Shown here: piece by piece, positions 11,801 through 23,800 of the stretch
Position numbering within the stretch: position 1 is the stretch's first letter
Layout of the letters: the number at the start of each line of letters is the position of its first letter
Source: Hydractinia symbiolongicarpus
Taxonomy: Eukaryota > Cnidaria > Hydrozoa > Anthoathecata > Hydractiniidae
Reading direction: 5' to 3'
NCBI RefSeq assembly: GCF_029227915.1
Contig: NC_079883.1
Span: 25,732,001 to 25,796,000 of the forward strand
DNA: 64,000 bases
Translations under genes and position numbers: made by a program
Notes under the pieces: model-generated
The model's input: the letters and a program-made list of their open reading frames with translations, nothing else
Database searches by the model: none
Told to the model about the DNA's origin: nothing

Positions 11801-14800
11801 AGTTTTTTACGAGGAAGTAGTTTTTGAGACAGATTATATGAGATTGATCTCCCTATTATTTCCCTTACCTGTCATTTGTTAACTTCTCTGGACAGTTAAG
11901 AAACAACGGTGCAATGTTACTGATGACTCTCAACACAGCATCGTAATGGGAAGCATCTTTGAGAAGCACCAAATACTTTATTCCTTTTTCAAGAAACTGA
12001 TCAACACTAAACAGAAACAAAAATGTCACTATCTAAAGCAGACTGTCTATTAACACAAGGTTGTCACAGCGAAGATATGAGGGTAGATATGAGTGTAGAT
12101 ATGAGTTCAAATATGAGTGTAGATATGAGTGTAGATAAAAGTGTAGATATGAGTTCAGATATAAGTGTAGATATAAGTGTAGATATAAGTGTAGATATAA
12201 GTGTAGATATAAGTGTAGATATGAGTGTAGATATGAGTGTAGATATGAGTGTAGATATAAGTGTAGATATGAGTGTAGATATAAGTGTAGATATGAGTGT
12301 AGATATGAGTGTAGATATGAGTGTAGATATAAGTGTAGATATAAGTGTAGATACGAGTGTAGATATGAGTGTAGATGTGAGTGTAGATATGAGTGTAGAT
12401 ATAAGTGTAGATATAAGTATAGATATAAATGTAGATATGAGTGTAGATATGAGTTCAGATATAAGTGTAGATATGAGTGTAGATATAAGTGTAGATATAA
12501 GCGTAGATATAAGTGTAGATATAAGTGTAGATATGAGTGTAGATATAAGTGTAGATATGAGTGTAGATATAAGTGTAGATATGAGTGTAGATATGAGTGT
12601 AGATATAAGTGTAGATATAAGTGTAGATATGAGTGTAGAAATGAGTGTAGATATAAGTGTCGATATGAGTATAGATATATGAGTGTAGATATGAGTTCAG
12701 ATATAAGTGTAGATATAAGTGTAGATATGAGTGTAGATATAAGTGTAGATATAAGTGTAGATATGAGTGTAGATATGAGTGTAGATATGAGTGTATATAT
12801 GAGTGTAGATATGAGTGTAGATATAAGTGTAGATATGAGTGTAGATATGAGTGTAGATATGAGTGTAGATATGAGTGTAGATATAAGTGTAGATATGAGT
12901 GTAGATATCAGTGTAGATATGAGTTCAGATATGAGTTCAGATATAAGTGTAGATATGAGTGTAGATATGAGTGTAGATATGAGTGTAGATATGAGCGTAG
13001 ATATGAGCGTAGATATAAGTGTAGATATGAGTGTAGATATGAGAATAGATATAAGCGTAGATATATAAGTGTACATATGAGTGTAGATATATGTGTGTAG
13101 ATTTGTGCGTAGATATGAGTGCAGATATGACCGTAATGAGGGTAGATATATAAGGGCAAATATGAGTACTATAGACAGGGTGAAGTATGATTGTGTATAT
13201 AGCATAATATAGTATAACCCTAATCACATTATTAATATCTCAGCACCTTTTAATTTGAGAGGAAAGTAATAGGCGATTAATCATACAAAGACATCTGTAT
13301 TACAAAAAACAAGAACATAGATTTGTGTTTTAAATTTCCGTGTTCTATAAATAAATTTTTGTTACTATTTTGTTACTATTTTCAAATCAATGTAAAACTC
13401 TGAAGGTAAAATCGAAATAAAAAAAGGATGAAATAAAACAAAAACAAAATAAAAAAAAACAAAAATAAAATAAAAATAAATAAAAACAGAGTAAAAAAGC
13501 AAATGAAATCTAAAATTGTTCACTTACAAGTGTCCAGATTTAGTCATTGCAAAAGCCACATACACAGCTAATATTCCATTACTTTTTACAGCCAATTGAA
13601 CATTTAAAAGTTCAGGAGAGCTTTCTAACTCGAGTTCAAAAGAACGCTTGTCTTTTAACTGAGATATTGTTTTATGGCACCAAGTAACATTTGGACCTAA
13701 AAAAAGTAAATTTATTTTATCTTCCATGTTAACCCTAACTGCTGTTAATTATTTTAACTATTTTCAGGTCAGCTTGTTACGTGACACAAAAAATAAATGT
13801 TTAGCTCCATAATAGTTTTTGTACACTCCAAAAAAGGTCCTTTTTTATCAATGGATGGTTTAATTTGTGAAGGCATCAAAATAAAAATGGAGCTTTAGAA
13901 TTTTTAACTCTGTAACCCGCAATCACATTAACACTGGAACAGCTTTTAACAAACACACAATCTACTGTTATATGACATTTCGATACCAAATTGGTCTTCT
14001 CCAGCAATACTCTGTTCTTCTCTTTCATCCTCTTCACTATCATTGTGCACAATATCACTTTCATGAAGTTTTAACATAATCATAACGTCCCAGGCCCAAG
14101 TAAGAAACTCTGTATGGGCTTGTGAGTACATGATTTTGTTGTATGAAGAGACAGCCATTTTGCTGACCTACAAAAAAAGTTATCCCTAAAAATACCTGAA
14201 TCTGCATCTTATATAAAGGAACGTTTGCAATTTCCAAAAAAAACTGCTTTTTATAGGTTATTTTACAGGCTGGAAAAATTCGGTCTTGATATTCAAGCTA
14301 CTTTTGTGTAGAAGGATTCTTTTAACTGTTACATTATTTTTTGCAATTTGCATTTTGTGTAAACTACCATATACAACATATACAATATGTTGATTTTTTG
14401 ACATTTTAAGTACATCTTTCCACTGAAATAATTGTTTTCTGAAAATTAAAAACATTTATCTTTTATACGTCACTGCAGTTTTAGGAGAATTTTAAATTTA
14501 TTGACAATTTTAACATGTTTTCTCAGTTCCTACTAAAATTTTTGACACTTTGTTTCAGTACAAACAATTAGTATTATTTCAGTTGAAACAATACTAATTG
14601 TTTGTACTGTCATGTAATGCGTGTTTTCCCTTAACACTGTTACTTAAGCTCTTTTTTTTTATCTCAACATGGATTAAACGGGATGTATCCTTTCACTGGC
14701 TTACAGCTGCTTAAGAATAAAACTGACAAAATGGGCAAAACAACTTTTCAGCATTCCTTCTCAGTGATGGCTTTACTGACGATTAATAATGAGCAACCTT

Positions 14801-17800
14801 CAATGCAATCTATACAACTTTTTTTATTACTGGTTTGCAATCTGCAGTGCTTAAGACAACTGAAGTCAAAGAAATAATAAAAAAAAAAATAGTCTGATTT
14901 CTCATTTTCTGCATAATTTCAACTATGGTAAAATATGAAAAAGATTGATCATTTTGAATAAAACGATATTTTTTAATGGAAAATATATTTCGTTCTTCGT
15001 TCTAATTATTGCTTCAGTCATGAAACATGTTGTAGGAATATCAAGTAAAAACATTTTTTTTGAGGAATTACAGAGTCAGTGGAGAGATTACAGAGTCAAA
15101 ATTATAATTTTCCATATATCATAAAAATATTGAAGAACTACTTTGTCCATCACTAACATACTGTCTGGTAGCAAGCGGGATACGATCCGCGGTCCCCAGA
15201 ACCGGGAGCCGAAGACGAACCCACTACACTACGTGCGGAAAATGTTAGTGATGAACTCAGATAGTTTATTTGAGGGTGTTTATACAAAGGTTAATCAGGC
15301 AAAGTTCTGTTCTCTCTGTTGAGAATGAAAAATACGGATGTGCAATGATAAAGATTCACTTATGTATTATGTATCATCTTTATTAAACTAACAACCCCAC
15401 CTACCTGCTGAATTATTCCCAATGCAGCATAGTTTAGTTTTTGAATACCGCCAGCATAGTCCGGAAAGGAAACACCATACGCCTCAACAAGTAGAATGGC
15501 AATCATAAAATGTACATTCCGTGGCAAAAAAAGCTGCACGTCATCCTGTAAACAATCCAAACAAAGTTAATGACACAAATTCCCAAAATTGTAGAAAATC
15601 TTTCACCTACAATATGACATTGACTAAACAAAGTACCTGAGAATAACTGTAATTCAATCTTTGCAGTAACATTCGAGCTAACAAATTTTCCTCTGATGAG
15701 AGTGGAAACTGCAGTAACCATGTGCGAATTATTTCAAAATCGGATGAAGTTGGCCTCCATGTGTGTATTGGCATTGACTCAAAGATGTACGATAACACCT
15801 AAATGAAACAATTTCACAATGTTGAACTTCAGAGGAAATTTTACGAAAACATGTTGCTTGTTTAAACACCCTAACAAAACCTTAGATACCTTGTCTTTAC
15901 ACACCCAGAAAATGTGACTATTCAAAATGGCTACTAAAGTGTAATTACCATCACATCATCAGTAGCATTAGAATGTTTGTTACAACTTCACTAAAGGGTA
16001 ATATGACAATTTAAAAACTTTGTTGTTAATACAACAACAGGACTGTGTAATTTACAAACCAAATAAGACTGCTGATTGGTGTGGAAAGACTATACCCATC
16101 AATTAAAAAACAACAAATTCACAAGCTCACCTTTTGCAGCTGATTTCTTAATTTATTAGCATGTTGAACCAATGCAGTGATTGATGATGGATGCTTAGCT
16201 GCAATTGAGGCTAACAAATCATGACCATTTTTTGAATACAAATCAGTTACAGAAGCGTTTAGGAATGAGACCTAAAACATAGAGGAAAAAAATTAATATG
16301 TAACAGAGTTAATCTTTTTTTTGTTTCACTCTATATAATAACCTATTGAAACTTTAAAATAGTCAAGCAGAATAGACTGATGCAAAATTGGTATGTAGTT
16401 TTTTATTTCATAGTTTCTCTTCCCAACAAAAACTAACCAACCTCAAGTACAAGTTTTGCTACTGTCTCTATAAAGGCACTATCTTTAGATGGTCTTGATA
16501 TAGCCATATTAGATAATGCTGTTAAAAGAAATATTCCTTCGCTAGGCGACACCTCTAAACTAGTAATACATGGTAGATCATTCGGACCACGTGTAGATAA
16601 CACTGCAAAGTTGGTCTCCTCGCCTAAAATCATGTGCAGCATTATCCACATAGATGATAGTGACACAGCTTCGAATGGCATGGTAGATAGAAACTGAATT
16701 GCACCGGCACTAAAAAAAACAACCGTATACACACGTGATAATAATCTTTATTTGCACCTAAACCAGTATTACATACCTCTTTAAATCTTAAACCCATGTT
16801 AACTGAATACTGTTTAGCTGAATTAAAATAATTATACAGAAAACTAAACTGCTTTATCAGCATGTATTGCACAAAAGTAGAAAGGATGATCCAGCATCAC
16901 ATGTTTCTTGTATTCATAAGCTTTTTCGTAAAAAAAAAAATTGAACATGCAAAAGATTTCACAAAACATTACATAGCATCTATTTGGCAAAAAAGAGGTT
17001 TATAACCCATACTGAATAACAATAAAATTTATTTATAAAAAACTCAATTAATAAAAAACTTTTTGAGATGAATCCTTACTACTCCAGATACCATTTTAGC
17101 TTAAAATTAGAACAGGGGTATTATAATTTAGAAATTTACCTGTGGGAGGAAATAATCTGAAATGATGAGCGGAGAAAAAACTGATCAAATTCAACTTGCA
17201 AACGTTCCAAACTCATTTGTGGTAGAGCCATGTTGGACATTTTTGGCAAATCCTTCAACCTATCACCCACAACGTTTATTCTATAGTTTTTATACGAGAT
17301 CCAATGATCTGATATCACTTGAGTTATCAATCTGTAAGAAAAAGAATATATATATACATATAAGAAAATAACAAAGTAATCACCTGAAGAACCATCATAC
17401 TTTCAAATGGCTTTAGTAAAAATAAACAAATATGATAAAGGAAAAAAACATGCGAAAACCATGTTATTATAAAAATAAAAAAAACTGCTTTAAAAAAATC
17501 TTTCTACTAGATTTGAGGAAGCTGCAGCCAAGAATTTCTTAATGAAAAGCCGGTTTAAGCTATCATCCTGAGAAGTCGTGAATTTGCAAATAAAACTATC
17601 AAACTCCTTCAATACTATACACCTAATTCCAACAACAAACTAGTATTTTTTAAAAAATCTTGGTTGCATTTTGTTGCTTTTAATTTATTAGAATTAGGGG
17701 GAATGGAAACAACGAAATATATATCATATGGATTGCTATCACATGCAAAAACAAGTACCTGATTGTTCGACTAATCTGTTTGATAAATTGACGATATCGT

Positions 17801-20800
17801 AACATATTGTAAGTGTCAAAAATTTTTCCTAGCAACTTGACCAAGCAAGACGAATAAGCTAGCAGCCGAATCATGTCGTTACTTGATGATAACGAAGGAG
17901 AATGTGAAAGCACGCCTGGAAAATATATATTTTTAAATAATTATGTTCTACTGGAAAAACGAAAAATATTATTTTGTTTAAATGTAGAATAGCTTTTTAA
18001 AAAATACCAGATTTCATTTCTCATAATAAGATAGTTTATGGTCACATTCCCTTTCTTATGAATTTTTTTTCTTTAATACAAGCCAACTGGGTAAAAGCTA
18101 CTGTCTGAAAATATGGTGAGTGAAAAATGTGCATGTCCAAATTGTTGGCATAGTTCTTCTTCTCAAATCTATAACATGTGATTATGGCATACTTCTTTTT
18201 TTATCCTCCAAATGGTTAAAGGCTATGTTTCAACACTAAGCCGTTTAGGCTTTTACTAAAAATTTATATTTGTAAAATTATGTTTTGTAATTAATAAGTC
18301 ATTACTTTTTGATGATGTATTTTTCAATTCAATTTGAAGATTCTAGGATTATATAAGACACTTTTTCCATGTTTTAGTTTTTGGTTAATAGTGAAAAATA
18401 CATTGAAATGATCTGTAAATACTAATAATTTAAAATCGGAATATAATAAAAATGGGGGAACCAAATTGTGTAAAATTAAGAACGGTCTTAACAACAAGTT
18501 ATAGGAATGTAATTCACTAGGGTTTTCTATGAGATGTGGAATTTTTACACACAATGTTGTTTCATTTCAAAAACCAGACTGGAAAATTGATAGCTAATAA
18601 AATAACTTTAAAATATATAAAAATTTCAAGAATTTGCATCAAAATTAAAAAACAATAGGAATTTATGATCAACTTAAACCTACCTTCGTTTACTTCAATG
18701 TTTAATAAAGAAGCGAGCAAAGAATTGAATGAAAATTGATCAAAGATAGCAATTAAGTCATTTTCATGCATCAAACACCATCCATCTTCCGTGTCTTCGT
18801 CCTGAAAAAGGACACACAACTGCTATTTAAACCGATAAGATTCAGAAACAAAAAGATTAAAAAAAATACAACTTGAATAACATAGTAGCCAAAGGTGTGC
18901 AATTATAATGTATTACACATGTCAAATTACAACATTTAAATGCAAAATTGTTAAGTAAAGTTTACCCTTCGTAAATCAGAACACTCTGAGAGGACAGCAT
19001 AAGTCTTATCTTTGAAAACTGGAGACCTCTATGGCATGCATATTTAAGCTTGTCAATAGAATAAGTATAAGGTAGATTTGCATTTCAGGTGGAAGTTACA
19101 AAAATATTTAGCATGGTACAAAAATATGTGTAAATGTATATCCGAGTAAGAGCAAACATTAAAATTTAAAAAATACATTGTGCGGTTAATAAAATTTATT
19201 GGGAACAAAAAATGTGTATTTAAATATACACCTAAAAATGTCACCAGATAAGTAATTACCTCCTCTTTATCTTCATCCATCAGTATCCAGCTTATACTTT
19301 TTGTGACAAGACCTTTTCTATTCATTTCATACTTGGATAGGTATTCCTTTCGAGATCTAAGTAGAAAAATTGTTTGATTACGAATAACATAAAACATAAA
19401 AACAAGAATACTTTTCTTATTATAAAATCTTAACCTCTTTGCACAAAGTTCTTGTATAGTATGAAAAAAAATTGTGTCTTTTTGTAGAAAAGTCAAAAAC
19501 TAACATTCAGCATAATTTCCTCGTTTTCAGCTATAAAATTTATGACAAAAAACACCATTTAAATATACTTTTTTAAATTTGCACAAACAAATTAGGGCCT
19601 TTTTGATATTTTGACATATTACTGGTCAAAAATAACAACAATAAAAATATCAATGAGCAAACATGACATTACACAGTAAAATTGAATATTAAAATCTTCA
19701 AATATCTTAAGGACGAAAAAAGAATGAAAAAAGAGATGTTATCCCAACCCTTCTTAACGATATTTAAACTTAATTGTATTATACCTAACAGGAAGTGCTA
19801 AAGTTGCTAACATAACAACAAAATGGTGGATTTGTGGTCTATCCCACACACACAGTAGCGGATGTTCAAAACTGGGAAACTGGATAAAATGTGACATTGA
19901 AGAAACAGTGCCAGGTGGACTACGCAGTAAATGATTCAGTAAAAAAAATGAATCTGGTAACGTCCCAATACGTTGTAAAACTGCTACCTAAAAACATAAC
20001 ATAAAAACAAATCAAAACACGGAAAGAAGCTTTTCTATATTAGGAATGGGTGACCTGTCATTGCAAAATGTAAAGAATACTTTCTATTCGTTTTAATTCC
20101 TTTCTTATTTTCAATTAGGTTGTAAATGGGCTTTAAATTCAAATTTGCAGCCTAAAAGAAAACATTTAAGACTAAAATAAAATTTTTAAACTTTTTTTTT
20201 ATATCATGAAGTTGTTTTTTCTATATTATCAAAATTTTCACTCACAAGCATATTTAGCCATGAATCTAAATCAGCAGTAAACTGCTCCTCCAATATTCCA
20301 TATCTTTTAAATATGAACAAAACGCTAATGCAATCTTGCAGTTCTCGGAGAACTGGTATTACATTAGAATCAATGTTATGAGGTAGATATGCTATAAAAA
20401 ATAAAACAACACATTTAAAAATAACTTTTTTATGGATAATTCATAAATTATCTTCAATGTTTATGTATATGCAGAACTTCCTGCAATATCATGGTTTATA
20501 CATTATTTCTTCAAATGCATTTATAAGTATGGATTTATATGGGTGAGCCTCTATATTAGTTTGTTATCTTTATTTACTTAATGAAACTAATAATATAATA
20601 TATTTCTATAATGATCCTATATATATTTTATAAATTTATTAATTACATTGTGGGTTGCATGTTAAACAAAATGAATGCCCCATATTTTTAATTTATTTAA
20701 ACTGAGAGATATGGCAAAACAAATATATACACAATCATTGATTAATTACTTTTAAATTAGACCTTGCAAAAGCAATGCTATGTGTTTCAATAAATAGAAC

Positions 20801-23800
20801 ATTAGAACAAAATTATAATAGAGTAAAAAATTGTGTTAACCAAATGATGTCACTTAAATCAACAAAAAAAGCCAAATACAACTAATATAGTCAAATACCT
20901 GTTACTGGATGCTCTGCTGATAAGTTTTTGATTGCAGGACAATGCTTAAAAAGTTTACACAAGTAATTATCAACTCTGATTTTTGAGACTTGACTGTTGT
21001 AACACTCCAACTGATGCAGCTAAAAACAGAAAGAAAAAAACAAGGCAACTTACAATACCTCCAGGAGAAGTATTTAGGAAAGAAAAAGGAGGTCTATTTC
21101 GCATTTCTCAGATTTGTTAAGGTTGTATGATTAGGTGGTGAAAGAAGTTATGAGAATGGTTAGGTGGACATTACACCAGTTTGATAGATAGAAAGAGTTC
21201 ATATGGACTAAGAAGCAGGCTATATATTTGTAGCACTAAAGATGTTATCCAGATAAAAAGATTGATTAGTTGGGACATTTAAAAAAACATTGAGGATCAA
21301 CACAGAGTATGGATCAGATTGGAAGAAGGACATTAATATACCCTGCCAAATACATGCTAGCATTGAAAACAGATTTTAAGTCAAAAATGATGATGATAAT
21401 AGTCGTATTATGTCTGTCCGCCAGAAAAACTATAGACTTAGTTTCCATTAGACGATTTAGCGAAGCGTCGCGCCTTAAAAATCAATACGATACTTTTGTT
21501 TAATGGGAACAGTTTCGATTAATTGGTTTTAATACGGTAAGTGATGTTTCCATTAGACGTCTCCTATCCATGGATATTGTCAAAAAACACGTGTTTGAGT
21601 ACCAGATGAAAAATAAATCAGTGGAAGAGTCCTGATGATTTGAAGATTTTTCTGTTTTACATCTTTTTGCGAAGCAAATTTCTTCTACCAGGTCTTGTCC
21701 AGTATTTTGAAGGTTTTTATTCTTTTTTCTACTTGTTTCATCTTTTATTTAAATTAGCAACCGACATCTTCAAAATAATTTGTCTTTCGCGTTTGTCTTT
21801 CACTTAAAAATAAAATCACCGAGCTGAACATATTACATATTGAAATCCACACATTTTGAAGTATCCCAATTTGCTTACTCAAATCAACTGTACTTGACGT
21901 CATTTTGAGAAAAAAAACAAAACAGAACAAGTTTTTATTACTTTTATTATGTTCAAGCATGGCGAAATGTTTATTCACCTGTTTCCATTTAAAAGAAATA
22001 TCGTCTTAAGAGCTATCCGATACATGTTATGTCACTTTCCATTCGCATGGAGTGATAGCTATCCGAGACCCAATACATGCCGAAACAACACATTTTAAAT
22101 GGAAACAAAACCCCTATCCGATATGCTTTTTAAGACGCTGCAATAGTAAATCTTTTAATGGAAACTAAGTCACAGGCACACAAAATAGCATGTAATTTAA
22201 AGACGGGTGACCCCAAGGATTTTTGCACTGGTTAACAACTAGTTAACATTATTACTTCACAAACGACAGCACATACATAAACATATTGTGGAAAGTCAAC
22301 TTCTTGGTCCTTGGAACTTTTGCACCATAAAAAAAAATTACTATATACCTCGTGTACAAAGCCTCTTAAATGTGACATATTTTCACTCATATTTGAAAAG
22401 GGTTCTTCTTTAAAAAATGCCCGTTGATACTTCTGTTGCTGCATCACAGATACACCACAAGCACATATACCCTGTAAAGAAAAACAATATATACAATCTT
22501 AAATGCTTGGCATGCTGACAAAGTGTTGCATCTTCATCTAGGTGAGCAACTGGTACAGTTGTTGCCAATTGCTGAATAACATTTCTGGATGTGGACAAAG
22601 ACTAAATTATTAATATATAAATAGTTACCTCTGCAGTACAAATACATTGTTTTATCTCCCAGACATTTTTCTGCTCGTTTTCAACCTTGTCTTGTGTTGA
22701 CTGAAAAATTTAAATTAAGACTTTCAATAATTTGCAGTATATTACCTTTTAACAAATAATACTACATCAGGCTTTTTCATAAAAGACGTGCAATCATACG
22801 CGCACCCCCCCCCCCCCCCCCCGCACACACAGACGTGCAAAATATCACAATTCTGAAGTGCTCATTTTTGTCATAGACAAGCAAAAGAAAGCATGCCTGA
22901 GTTAATCATTTTATTTTCTCTTAAAATGTTCTAAGTTAAATATTATTTTTTTAAATATTATTTTCCGTAAATGATTAAATTTTTCTGTTTGTGAACTTCA
23001 CGAACAGAAACATTTAATCATTTAGATTAGAAATGTTTTTTAGATCGCATTTTAAAAGCTTAAAAATGAAAAGCGGTGATAAAAATGCTCTTTTAGTTCG
23101 CATTTTAAAAGTTTATAAACAAAAAGCGGCGATAGAAATGTTTTTTAGATAGCATTTTAAAAGTTTATAAACGAAAAGCAGCGATAGAAATGTTTTTTAA
23201 GATCACATTTTAAAAGTTTATAAACAAAAAGCGGCAACAGAAATATTTTTTAAGATCACATTTTAAAAGTTTAAAAACAAAAAGCAGCGATAGAAATGCT
23301 TTTTTAGATCGCATTTTAAAAGTTTATAAACGAAAAGCGGTGCCCTCCCAGTTATCTACACGGCCAATAAAAGAAGATGAACAATTTTTTTTCAGTCGCA
23401 TTATATCTTCTTTGACATTGCACGCCTTGATAATTTAGATGTGCTGTAAATCACACGCCTTGCCTTCGTAAATTAAAGCTTGGGCACGTGGCTCATCACT
23501 CGCCTTCAATGTGACAAAGACCACTACATGTTATTTTTTGTGCTGGTTTCAAATATGCCATACCTCTATTTTCTTTTGAATTTCCACAAGTTTAGTTCTT
23601 GATTTATAGTACAAGTTGACAATATCGTAAAATTCATAATGTAGGTCGCTTGAGTTCTAAAGAAACAAGCAATAGGAATAATATTCTTCATAAAGGCTTA
23701 CCGGCAGTTGCTCTTATTTCTTTTTGATTTGTATTTGCTACAAAATTTTAAGCATTTTCCAGGTCAATTCTAAATAAATCAACAATTTTACAAATTTCTC

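Noticed and set aside
12075-13185. CRISPR array
   Set aside because: Units are contiguous with no unique spacers, and the context is a eukaryotic intron.
12023-13205. Long open frames of Met-Ser-Val-Asp and Ile-Ser-Thr-Leu repeats on both strands
   Set aside because: They come from a 12-bp minisatellite whose unit has no stop in several frames. They lie inside an EPG5 intron and have no start context or family.
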